A stretch of 64,000 nt of DNA from [Phialemoniopsis] sp. UDSM-2020. Lineage: Eukaryota; Ascomycota; Sordariomycetes; Thyridiales; Thyridiaceae. The stretch is from contig JAEILZ010000003.1 in NCBI GenBank assembly GCA_018873225.1, positions 3,658,001 through 3,722,000 on the forward strand, written 5' to 3'. Shown here in pieces: positions 46,516 to 57,230 of the stretch; the stretch's first letter is position 1; each line of letters opens with the position of its first letter. A program made the translations under genes and the position numbers. The notes under the pieces are model-generated. The model saw only the letters and a list, made by a program, of their open reading frames with translations, did no database searches and was not told the DNA's origin.

Positions 46516-47403
46516 TTAATAACGGCCACGAAACCCATCGTCACTTCGTCTCTTCCTGAGCTGCGTGTCACGGTACACATGGTCATAATCATTGTCATTG
46601 TCGTTGTCGTCGTCGTCGTATCGGTCATCGTAGCGTGATCTACGGTCTGCCCTTCCATGGTCTTTGCGGCCACGATCATAGTCGTAGTCATCCCGGTCGT
46701 CTCGCCCGTGGCGGCCCCATTTCCGCTCCCAGGCCTCCTGCTCGTCTTTGTCTTCCTTGCGGCCCTTCTCCAGCCTCTTTTCGAGCGCATTGGCTCCGAG
46801 ACCGCCCACGGCGGCGCCGATGAGAGTGGAAACGAGCCGAGCCCGGTCGCGGTCCTCATCCTTGGCTCCGCTGCCGCCGCCGTGGTGTTGGGAGGACTTG
46901 TCCTTGCTGTTGCGCGCGGCGGCCTCGCTGACTTCCCGGGCGGCGAGGCCGCCGACGATGGCGCCCAGGACGCCAACGCCGAGGCCCGAAGTAGACGGGG
47001 TGAATGTGCTGTTGAGAGCGTGGCGAGCCTTGCCGAGGGGGCTGTGCGGGTCACGGTCTCTGGTGGGGGACGGGGAGCGGGAACCCCGGCGACTCCGCGT
47101 GGTTAGAGGCCCGGACATGGGTGGGGGAACAGATCGGGGCCGGTGGCGGGAGGACGGCACCTGCAGCCCTCCTCCGCCGTAGCGGTCAAAGTCGGGGTTG
47201 GAGGTGTTGGGGTTATAAAACGGGCTCTGGGGCTCGTACTGCAGCCGTGCTCGTGAAGCGCCGGGTGGAGGTGCGGGCATAGCTCCCGAAGCGTACGGGG
47301 GCGGGGCACCTCTGGCGTAGTAGTAATCGGGAGAGTGTTGCCTGCGATGGTGGTCACGGGAGCGAGGACGATCATCGTCCTCGTCATCGTAGGGGCGAGA
47401 CAT
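46516..47403 (-). CDS. Glycine-zipper protein with disordered charged ends
   Basis: 295 aa from ATG 47403; the open frame extends 43 codons further upstream, but its first codon is not ATG and MSRPYDDEDDD is the natural start. The head (1-150) is rich in Arg, Pro, Ser, Tyr and His. Two short hydrophobic, Gly-spaced segments follow, GVGVLGAIVGGLAAREVSEAA and LVSTLIGAAVGGLGANALEKR, with G/A every four residues as in glycine-zipper membrane helices. The tail is a dense Asp/Arg/Lys/Tyr tract ending in alternating Asp-Asn. Similar small proteins occur across filamentous ascomycetes, but their role is unknown to me. Membrane insertion is inferred from the zippers only. Confidence 0.75.
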   Translation of the reverse strand: MSRPYDDEDDDRPRSRDHHRRQHSPDYYYARGAPPPYASGAMPAPPPGASRARLQYEPQSPFYNPNTSNPDFDRYGGGGLQVPSSRHRPRSVPPPMSGPLTTRSRRGSRSPSPTRDRDPHSPLGKARHALNSTFTPSTSGLGVGVLGAIVGGLAAREVSEAAARNSKDKSSQHHGGGSGAKDEDRDRARLVSTLIGAAVGGLGANALEKRLEKGRKEDKDEQEAWERKWGRHGRDDRDDYDYDRGRKDHGRADRRSRYDDRYDDDDNDNDNDYDHVYRDTQLRKRRSDDGFRGRY

Positions 47404-48725
47404 GATCGAGCAATGTAAAACAAAAAGGAGGGTGTCGGTATGAGACCAGATCAGCCAAGGCGACACCAAATCAACTAAGTATATATTGGGTGTTTTGCTA
47501 GGCCCGGGAGGCAGCCGGGGTATTGATGGCAAGATCAGGCTCAGTCTTGAAGAGAGAGAGAAAGAGACTTTTTGGGCTGGGATCAGAATGATCAGAATGC
47601 CCCTCTGTCAGCCTCAGCCTTTCGCTCGCTCTCTGTTGGCCGTGCTTGTCTCTCAAAGAGAGATGACCCGACTGGACATGTGCGGCTGTGGCCACGGCTG
47701 CGGGGTAGCATTGACGGGCTTCGTGGTGTGGTGTGGTGTGGTGTGGCGAGAGGTGGTAACAGTGATGGTGGTGGTAGCAGTGAGAGGTGGCATGATGTCA
47801 TTCGCAAGTCTCTATCTCACTTCTTTTTCATTCGTTTCTCTGACACCCTTTTTCTGCTTTTTCTTCACACAATGGCATGCATGTCTACAAGTATGAAGAG
47901 TGCGGATGTGCGGCGCTATTTCCACTAATTCAAGGCTGATACCAGTCGGGCCCGTCCGTGTGTAGCCATGGTTGGGGCCGGGAGGCTTGGCTCAGTTGGC
48001 TTGTGTCTTTCTCTCTTCTATTTTCCTGCTGTGTTCCGCCTTACTGCTTGCTGCTCAAAGTACTCCCTCCGTAATTATGTGCTGCATCCCCGCAAAGTCT
48101 GGCCCAGGTCCTCTCCTCCCCCCCCCCCCCCCCCCAAGCCCCCCCTCCTCCAAACCCCCCACACTCAACCCTTGTCCTTGAACCCTGGTCGATCGTCTTG
48201 AATGCCACTTTGGGCAGATCGTTAGCAATGCCGAGTCCTAGCCCTTCTGAAAATGCTTAACTTGAATTCCTCCCTCTTCTGCGGAGCTACCAAAAGCGGA
48301 GATGCCGGCTCAAGCCTGCCCGGCCCGCCCGCCCGACCTGGCCATGGCCGCGGGGCGACATCAAAATGATCCATCAATGCGGCGGAGTTGGCAGCGGACT
48401 TGTTAATGCATCCATCCTCTCTCTCCTCACCGACTCGGAGCCGAAATGTGACAACCGGCAAAACTTCGGGCACTATTTTCCTCGACGTATCGGACATTCC
48501 TCATATGTCTTTTTTCTTTTCGTCTCGACGATATGTATATATAGTATTCATACAGCCTTGTCACCGTATTGATTTATTTGCTTCCCCGTCGTGGCTCTTT
48601 CGCCATTAAGTTGACCATACCTCACGAGCCAAGGCCGTCATCCTCTATCGTAAATTCCTACTTTGGTAAAAACAAGAAGATTCAGAGGCTACCCACGCGT
48701 ATCATTCGTGGCAGACTTGGCAATC
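47404..48725. other. Divergent intergenic region with an 18-C run
   Basis: 1.3 kb between the glycine-zipper gene (-) and the transporter gene (+). It contains a GTGTG-type run (47723-47743), the C18 tract and pyrimidine-rich DNA. No gene is seen. Confidence 0.45.
48118..48135 (+). repeat. Homopolymer of 18 C
   Basis: Uninterrupted C run in noncoding DNA upstream of the transporter gene; a further C-rich stretch follows. Confidence 0.9.
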
Positions 48726-50420
48726 ATGGCAGGCTCGCTCAGTGCCGATATCCAACAACAACAACAACAACAACACCACGGTTTGGGATCAGACAAGGAG
48801 TTGGGCTTATCCGGAGTGGTTTTGGACAAGGAACTGGATCTGCCTGGGACTGCAGTAGCCTCCAACACCCAGCCGCCCTCCTTGGTCGCTACTGATCATG
48901 AGAGACAGACCGTAGTGGACGCTCCGGTCGACACTGCTGTGGCCCTTGAAAGATGGAACTCGTCTGGCTTAAACATGTTGCGTTTCTTCACCACTATTTA
49001 TGGATTCATTATCATGGGCATGAACGATGCTGCCATCGGGGTATGTCGCCTATCAAGGCCTTCTTCTTGTTTGTAAAACTTGACCCCAGGCTCGAGCTAA
49101 TGAGAGACACAGGCCTTGATCCCATATGTACGAGTCGCCTGTCCTTGATGCCTGTCACTTGCCGCACTTGAGCTGACCACCAGCTAGATCGAGCCTTACT
49201 ACAATGTCACTTATACAGTGATATCCCTTGTCTTTCTCGCTCCGTTCCTCGGCTACCTCGTCGCTGCCCTGTCGAACAACCTCATACATCACGTCTTTGG
49301 CCAACGCGGCGTTGCTTTTCTGGGCCCCATGTGTCGCCTAATTGGCTACATTCCCATGGCTTGTCACCCCCCCTTTCCAGCCCTGCCGGTCATCATGTTG
49401 TTCCCGGGTTTTGGCAACGGCATCGAAGACAGTGCATGGAATGCCTGGATAGGAAACATGCAAAACGCCAACGAGCTGCTCGGCTTCCTGCACGGGGCCT
49501 ACGGACTGGGGGCCACCATTGCTCCTCTCGTAGCTACCGCCATGGTCACCAAAGCCCACCTCGAGTGGTATGTCTTCTACTATCTCATGATCGGTATGTC
49601 GGTCTCGGAGTGGATCCTTTCCGTAACAGCCTTTTGGACGGCGACTGGCAAAGTCCACCGTGAGAAGCACAAGCCGACCGCCGGCGAGAAGCGCACAACG
49701 ACACGACATGTCCTTCGAGAGCCCATCACGTGGATGGTTGCCTTGTTCCTACTGGGCTATGTCGGTGGTGAGGTAGCACTCGGCGGCTGGATAGTCTCCT
49801 TCATGCTCAAGGTCCGACATGCCGAGAACTTCGCCGCCGGACTGACTGTGACCGGCTTCTGGCTGGGCCTCACCGTGGGGCGCGTTATCCTGGGCTTCAT
49901 CACGGGTCGAGTCGGGGAGAAGGCCGCCATCACCATCTACCTGTTGCTGTCCATAGCCCTACAACTGCTCTACTGGCTCGTTCCCAGCTTTGTCGCCTCG
50001 GCCATCTTCGTGGCCTTTCTTGGCTTCTTCCTGGGGCCCTTGTTTCCGGCTGCCATCGTAGCTGCTACAAAACTTTTACCCAGCGACGTGAGTCGTCCTG
50101 CGTGCGGTGCAACCGTTGGTCTTGAATATGAGCTAATTTGGAGGTCACAGTACCACGTCTCGGCCATCGGGTTTGCAGCTGCATTTGGCGGTGGCGGCGC
50201 CGCTGTATTCCCCTTTGTGGTTGGTGCCATCGCCCAGAGCAAGGGCGTCCAGGTGTTGCAGCCCGTCGTTCTCGCCATTCTGGTATTCGACATTCTGGTC
50301 TGGCTCTGTCTCCCCGGCGGTCTACGCAAAGGGGGCTTGGAGAAGGCCCGCGAAAACAACGAAAGGGTCGGCTCACGCTTCCGCAAGATGTACGGTCGAA
50401 TTACGCGACACTCAAGGTGA
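48726..50420 (+). CDS. MFS transporter, BSC6-like
   Basis: Exons 48726-49040, 49113-49127, 49188-50087 and 50151-50420 give 499 aa. The second exon is only 15 nt (ALIPY) and is needed to join MGMNDAAIG to IEPYYNVTYT, the first extracellular region of this family. ATG 48726 is the first true ATG; the codons upstream open only with TTG. The N-terminal ~75 residues are cytosolic and include a poly-Gln run. About 12 hydrophobic helices follow, with typical features (MLFPGFGNGIEDSAWNAW; the GRVILGFITGRVGEK loop). It resembles Bsc6-type major facilitator proteins with unknown or sugar/lipid-like substrates. The last intron (50088-50150) is 63 nt without an in-frame stop, so retention would insert 21 residues. 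It converges on PPM2 with 27 bp between stops. Confidence 0.87.
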
Positions 50421-50447
50421 TGACTCCTAAATTCTTAAGGCGCCCGC

Positions 50448-53400
50448 TCAGCCGGATGACGATAGCTGCTGCAATTCTTGGCTCAACCGGACCAGGTAGA
50501 AATTCTTGGCCGTCGCCGGGAGCTTCTCGAAAGCAGTGGCCATCCGGGCCACATCCAATCGACCTTTCTCGTACGCCGCGAGGTCACGATTGCCGTACAC
50601 GTCACGACCCTGTGAGTAACCCGCCGCAAGGTCTCGGAAGAACACGTTAACAGCCACGCTCGTGTTTGAGACGGGAGTGGCTGTATGAAGCCACAACGGA
50701 GGAATGAACAACACATCGCCAGGACCCAACACAACCTCGTGTGGATGAGTGTGGGCCAAGGCCGGAGTGTCCAGCGACGAGAACACGTCGATGCTGGAAC
50801 TGGATGCACCTGGTGCTAACGGAAGATGAGCAACATCCGCAGGGGGAAAGAGCACAAAGCGTTTGGACCCCTGAATCTGACAATAAATGTTGGCCATGAC
50901 CTGTAATCTGTGTCAGTCATAGTGTCCCCTGGGCTTGACCTGAACCCGAAACAAACGTACATCGTAGTGAAGCCACATGTCTACCGGCCCTGAAATGCGC
51001 AGAATCGAGCTGAAGAGATGCGAGGTCACTGCGGATAGCTCGGTTGGCAGCACAAAATCGCTAGAAATCGTTGGGAAATCCCTCTCGAGGTTCGCCGGCT
51101 TGTCCGCCGGCTCTGTGCTCGATAGAGCTCGCATATAAAGCTTTCTGCCCTGATCAACCTCGCGGATGAACTCTGTGAAGGATTTGGTCACATATCGAAA
51201 ATTCTTGGCATTGAAGTCCATTTTCCGTGCGGGACAATCGTGGACGGTGACCTGGCAAAGAGATTAGGGCTTGTCTCACTACATGGAGATGTGTGTACTG
51301 GCTGGCTTCTTTACGTACCATCTTGTCCGGCTCGACAGACTGGGCCAAGTACTCCGTCGTCCACCTCTCGACACACGGGCCGAGAGCCATCCCCTGTAGA
51401 ACGACAGGGCGCGCTTCCCTAACAACCGTCTCAAAAGTATCCTGGGGTTTCAGGCTGATTCGTGGAATCTTGGAGAGAATTTGGTGGTCCGTTACGCCGT
51501 GAGAGCTTGGCTGAGGGTTCGACCCGGCAGCTGGGGCGATAAGCTCAACAGCGCGCCAGTACTGCCACTTTAATCTATCGAGCGGTACTTGTGTCGTGTG
51601 TTCAAGGTCAATATCAGGCAACGGGCTGATGTCCAACGTGTAAATTCCCTTAGTCCAGAAAGTGCCCATGGAGAAGCAGGTAGCTCCGCCTCCGATGATG
51701 GTGACTTGGTCATTGGCGATCTTTATAGCTGAATGGCCAATCCACAAAGGGCGTGGGATGTGCTCATGCGACAGTGTAGCGATGTCGCTGAGCCGGCCCA
51801 TGACTTGACAAGTGGCGCGATCGTGTTGCATCTTGCAGACTAGTATATCATAATCTTGTTGAAGGAGATCGGACTCGATAATACCGCCAACGATGAGGAA
51901 TCGACTCTGGCCAATGGAGCCGGAGGTCGCTCCAAATCTGTTGATAAGGCGAGTGTGCTCTCCATTCGTATCAGATATGCCCTCTACGTCGCAGTGTCTG
52001 AAGCTTATTACGGGACTCTGCAGAATCACATGGGTGAGTAACTAGAAATGGAGTGGGTGCAGCGCAGTATTTTGACTTACATCCGCGTCCGAATAACTGA
52101 GGGTCCAGGTTAGGGTCTGATCCGCAATGGTGCCGTCTACCCTCATGCCGCCCGCCAGCAAGCCGTGAAATAAAGTGGGCTGAGCTTCGTCCCATTCAGA
52201 GCATGTCAACACTGCGCCGAATACGGCCCCCGGGGAGACTGATCCGGAGACGGTGCACTTTGCCCAACCCTTGAAGGGATGGTATACAAAACAAGAGTTC
52301 GACACTGCAGAGTGCCCTGACCTGCCGCCGAACAACAGGGCCAGCGATGACTTGCCCAACCTGGTGATAGAGTGGCGATACAGGGGGATGGGCAAGCTCG
52401 ATGACTTCTCCCACTTGTTGCTCCCCGGACGGAAGATCCAGACGTCGTCGAGGGGGTGCGCTGGTGAGGTGCGGCCGCCAGTGAGCAGATATCCATGACT
52501 ACCAAGCTCTGTGATAGCATGGCACATTCTGGCGCTTGGTCCAGTCTGGTCCAGATCCAAATCTGTGTTTTGACTGTTGGATGGCCTGTACAGGTCATAT
52601 GATCGCAGGCGGCTGCTGGTACCAAGCCCAAGGAAGTTGCCTACGATTCTCTGGCCCATGACGTCGCGAAGCTCAATGGGAGCAGCAAACCTTCGGACGC
52701 CCTTGGTTCCAGTGACCTCGCCGAAGGCAATGGGCGAGGTCATGTGCGGTATCCTACCGGCAAAACCCGAGGGTGTACTGATAGCCGGCAGTGCCTGATC
52801 GACAGCACTGTTGCTTGCATAGACAAGACAGTAATGGGTAGCGAACAGAGCAAACTCCTCCCATTCATCAAAAGGCTCAACTTCGCCAAGCTCGCGTCGT
52901 TTGTGAGGGGGAAAGAAAGCATCGTCAGCCCAAGCATGCCATAGATTCCTGGCACGCACATGCGACCAACCCAAGGCTAGAAACCGGGCTTTCTGGTCCG
53001 GCAAGGTTGGGTATTTACCAACAGATTTGATCTGCGTGTTGAGCTTCTCAAAGTGCCGGAGCATTGTTTTGGCAAATGGATGATCTGGCCCGTCTGGCAG
53101 GAGTTGTTCCAGCAAGATGAAGTGAGCTGGCTACGTCAGCCAGGAGACTCAGAGCAACGAGACTTAAAAAGCGAGGGAATATCATACCATCGTTGGTAAG
53201 GCGGCTGGCCCATTGAATAACAGCGTCGGCAGCCTCCGATTCCATATAGGTGATGGAGACTTCGGCGAGGAAGAGAACTGCGCAATTGGATGGGTCCAGG
53301 ATCGACTCCAGACTGGACTGGATTGTTGAGATCTGACGCAAATCACAGCCAATCTGGTAATAGTGGTCACTCTTGAGCTGGACGGGGTTGCCGTCGTGAA

Positions 53401-53991
53401 TCTCTAGGTGTGATAGAGGTTGCCTGAGCTCTGGGGTCTGCAAGACGATCTCTCGCTTCCGGGCCATGAGATCGGGAAAGTCGACGTCGACAAAGCAGAC
53501 GCCATGGCTGGCATCGGGGTAGCGGGACCAACATTGCCAAGGTACCACATCGCTAAGCATTCAGATGAGTGAGTTGAATCCGCCCACGGTTGTAAGTTTT
53601 GACTCACCTCCCACAGCCCAGGTTAATGACTACTTTATTTCTCGTACTGGGGCGGGTCAGAAAGTCGTGGACGGCGGTGTCGATGGCATGGAGACGGAGG
53701 TGATAGCCACGGTTGATCAAGGGTGCCCGCCTCTGGAATTTCTTGACAAAGAAACGAAAGAAGTGCGGTTCGTTGGGATAATAGAGGCGCTCAACGCTCC
53801 GCTTGGACACAATGCTACTGCTGTTTGTCTGTTTGGACAATTTGGGTGAGCTACGAGAGCCCACTTGTATTGTGTCTTGAGAGTTGGAAGCCATCATGAG
53901 AACTCACCGACATGACCAAGTCATCCTGCGCGAGCAATTTTGCTGACCTGGCCAGCGGGACTGGCGGCTTCCCGTTGATCTTTTCTGTCAT
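50448..53991 (-). CDS. PPM2: tRNA wybutosine-synthesising protein 4 (methyltransferase-Kelch-JmjC)
   Basis: Seven exons, 53991-53908, 53828-53608, 53552-53188, 53126-52081, 52017-51319, 51251-50961 and 50900-50448, with introns of 55-79 nt, give 1052 aa. Ppm2/Tyw4 makes the last steps of wybutosine at position 37 of tRNA-Phe: methylation and methoxycarbonylation of the side chain. The leucine-carboxyl-methyltransferase-like domain comes first ([23 protein letters not shown]-binding [20 protein letters not shown]). Kelch repeats follow ([47 protein letters not shown]), then a JmjC domain with the metal pair His900/Asp902 (WLHYD) and distal His974 ([10 protein letters not shown]). The acceptor of intron 1 must be CAG at 53829-53831 to keep the frame. 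All three domains look intact. Confidence 0.93.
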
Positions 53992-54761
53992 GTTGTTGGT
54001 GATAGCTTTCGGAGTCAGATGTCCACGGGTGCTCCTCGTTCTCCAAGAGTACCTTACTTATAGGTAGTACATAGATAGAGAAGGGCTAGCAGCACAGCAA
54101 TAATTCGAAATGTCCTCTCTTGCCCGGTCATCAAAGCCGGCACATGTACAATTATATCAGTATGCAAACAGGATATCTAGATACCAGACCTTCAATTTTC
54201 ATGCCACTTAAAAAAAAAAAAGGTACCTACTAGGTAGGCAGCTTGGTTAGGTAGCTGTGCAGTCGAGCTCCACTAACTAAAGTAAGTACTTCGTAGCTTC
54301 GGGTGGGCGTTCAACTTTCCCAGCCTCCGCCGGCCCCGCAATTCAAAAGAGGCACATGCACATGCACATACATGCCATGCTCGAGACATGGTCCGCGACG
54401 TCAGTTCCTACGTTGGATTGATAGGTATATTGGCAGCCTTGACGCATCGCAATCACTCCTAGCCCAGCTAGCTATCACCACCTACAACTCACGGCCAGGC
54501 TACCGCACCTCTGCTTCGGATCGGCGCACTCTCTGCCTACGCTACCCCCCACAACCACAATCACTGCCGCCCTCACGATTGCGATGCGCTTAATGGCGCC
54601 CTGCTGACCCATCGAGCATCTCGCCATCACGAACCTCACTCGCCTCTCCAATCCCCGAGCGCAGCAGCTACTCACGAAGACTCTGTCACTCCTCCCCGTG
54701 GATCCGCCTCTCTGAATCAACCCCGGCTGACGGCGGGAGCCGCGATCCGACTGTGTTCAAC
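53992..54761. other. Divergent promoter region PPM2 / ATG18
   Basis: 770 bp between two divergent starts. It holds an A12 run (54210-54221) followed by TAGGTA-type motifs (ACTAGGTAGG near 54229). No gene is seen. Confidence 0.5.
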
Positions 54762-56360
54762 ATGGCCGGGCAAAGCCTAAACTTTGTCACATTCAACCAG
54801 GACCACAGTTGTCTGGCCGTAGGTAAGGATATGATCCCTTGAGCCTTTCCCATCCGTCCGCCCCGTCGCCAAAGCTCACTGCTCTCAGGCACATCCAAAG
54901 GTTTCCGCATCTACCACACCGATCCTTTCTCCAAGATCTTCAGCAGCGACGATGGCAATGTCTCAATTATCGAGATGCTCTTCTCGACCTCGCTGGTCGC
55001 CCTCATACTGTCGCCCCGCCACCTGATCATTCAGAACACCAAGAGGGCCTCGGTCATTTGCGAACTTACCTTTCCATCCGCCGTCTTGGCCGTGCGCCTG
55101 AATAGAAAGCGCTTGGCCGTTGTCCTCGAGGACGAGATCTACCTCTACGACATTTCCAACATGAGCCTCCTCTACACCATAGCCACCTCGCCGAATCCTT
55201 CTGCAATATGCGCCCTGTCGCCCTCGTCAGAAAACTGCTACATCGCATATCCCCTCCCCAAGCCCAGGGAAGACCGCGACGACAAGCGACCCTCCCATGC
55301 GCCTCCTCTTTCTGCCTACGTTCCGCCCACGACAGGCGAGGTCCTTGTCTTCGACACCACCACGCTCAAGGCCATCAACGTCATCGAGGCGCACCGCTCG
55401 CCCCTGTGCTCCATCGCACTCAACAACGACGGAACTCTTCTCGCCACAGCTTCAGAGACAGGTACTATTATCAGGGTCTTCAACGTCCCAAAGGGTCAAA
55501 AGCTGTACCAGTTCCGTCGTGGGACTTATCCATCCACCATCTACAGCATGTCTTTTAATCTCAGCTCGACACTGCTTTGTGTCTCATCGACCAGTGACAC
55601 GGTGCACATCTTCCGCCTGGGCACCCCGCAGGGGGGCGCCGCGAGCTCCAGCACTGCCGGCCCAGGAATCGAGCCAGCTTCGCCACGGAGAGATCGCTGG
55701 AGCCGTGGGCGAGCCTACGACAGCGGCAACGAGTCGCCAGGTAGTCCAGCGGGGTCCCCAAGAAGCGAGACGGCGGATCCAGCCACGCCAGGATCCAGCA
55801 ACAACAACAACGGCGGCGGCGGCGGCGGCGGCGACGCTGTCAACCGCAGACAAAGTGGCTCGTTCAGCAGTATGCTGCGTCGCTCCTCGCAGATTATGGG
55901 CCGAAGCGTGGCCGGCGTTGTCGGCTCGTATTTGCCGCAGACAGTCACGGAGATGTGGGAGCCGATACGTGACTTTGCCTTCATCAAGATCCCCAAGACA
56001 TCGTCGACAAAATCCCCGCGCGGAGGTGCTCATGCAAGCGGCGGCAACGGCGGTGGCAACGGCGGTGGGTCGGCGACCAGCTCACTAGGCTATCCCGGGG
56101 CACCTCTACGCAGCGTGGTAGCCATGAGCAGCAACAGCCCGCAGGTCATGGTGGTCACCAGTGATGGGGGCTTCTATGTCTTTAATATCGACATGGAGCA
56201 CGGTGGAGAGGGATACCTGGTGAAGCAGTTCTCGTATGTAGAGTGACGACATGAGTGTCGCGCAGGGCCCCCTCTCCCCCAAGTACATCAGCAAACTGAC
56301 ATGGACTACAGCGTTCTCGAGGGCGATGACAAGTTGGACGCATCTTCGTATGGCTCGTGA
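54762..56360 (+). CDS. ATG18: Autophagy-related PROPPIN Atg18
   Basis: Exons 54762-54822, 54889-56233 and 56312-56360 (introns 66 and 78 nt) give 484 aa. Atg18 is a seven-bladed beta-propeller that binds PI3P and PI(3,5)P2 at the phagophore and vacuole and works with Atg2 in autophagosome growth. Exon 1 gives [20 protein letters not shown], joined to [14 protein letters not shown], a family hallmark. The lipid-binding motif FRRG is at 229-232 ([18 protein letters not shown]). A long Ser/Gly/Asn-rich loop (about 255-345) sits between blades, as in fungal orthologues. The 3' intron uses the GTATGT donor at 56234; the last exon restores the conserved end [15 protein letters not shown]. Without it the frame would end too early at 56246. 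Confidence 0.94.
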
Positions 56361-57230
56361 CCTCGGACGGAGCCACGGCCGGCATTCGGGGTTTGGATGG
56401 ACTGCCTTATCTTGAGTTTCGGGTGCTTCCTTGAGGGCTTGTGCAGTCGACCCCTCTTTCTATTTTCCATATTATTTGTAATTGCATCCCCCTAACGGCG
56501 TTTTCGTTGTTGCGAGTTTATCCAAGCCATTGGTCGTCGGAGTTGTTGCGCTTTCTTGGACTATAAATCCCTTGGGAAGGCCTTGATCACCCGTATGGAC
56601 GGACGCCTAGCGCTGAGTTCCGTCATCTCGGGGCCCCCTTTTGTTCACTCTCTCGGAGAGGTTGATACATGCATCAATGACTCGACGCATCTGATTCAGA
56701 GTAATTTATTCATCTGTGATTCCCATGAGAGGGTATCCTAGTCCCATACATAATAAGAAAATAAACACAAGGGATATCAGCAGCTGGTCGTATTCGACAT
56801 ATCCAGTCGTGAAAGATAGGCATTCATGTTGGAAGGGGGAAAAAGAAAATAGCGACGCCCCTGCCTTTGCCCTGTCACCACAAATGAACAAACCATGCCA
56901 ACTCCTTGAAACCCAAAGGGACGTGCCGCAACGTATATACCGCGATTCCGCCTCTGATCCGTCAGAAGTTCGCGGGCCACGCGACATGATGCTGTGCTAG
57001 ACTTGCTGTCTCTCAGCGAAAGTAAAAAAAACCCCCAAAAAATAGGAACAACATCGATCTCGCCAGCCATACTAATCCCGGGGGCTTCAAGCAAACTAGG
57101 CATCAAACGTCTAGTATGACGGAGGAAAGTTACCCCCTCCAACGTACTGCTGGGAATATGCGCCTTAAGCCCCGTCTGGGGCTACTGTATTATGCGTCGG
57201 TGTCCGTATACACACAGCCGGGAAGGGCTT
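56361..57230. other. Convergent 3' region ATG18 / PPS1
   Basis: 870 bp between stops. It probably holds two 3' UTRs. No gene or repeat stands out. Confidence 0.45.
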
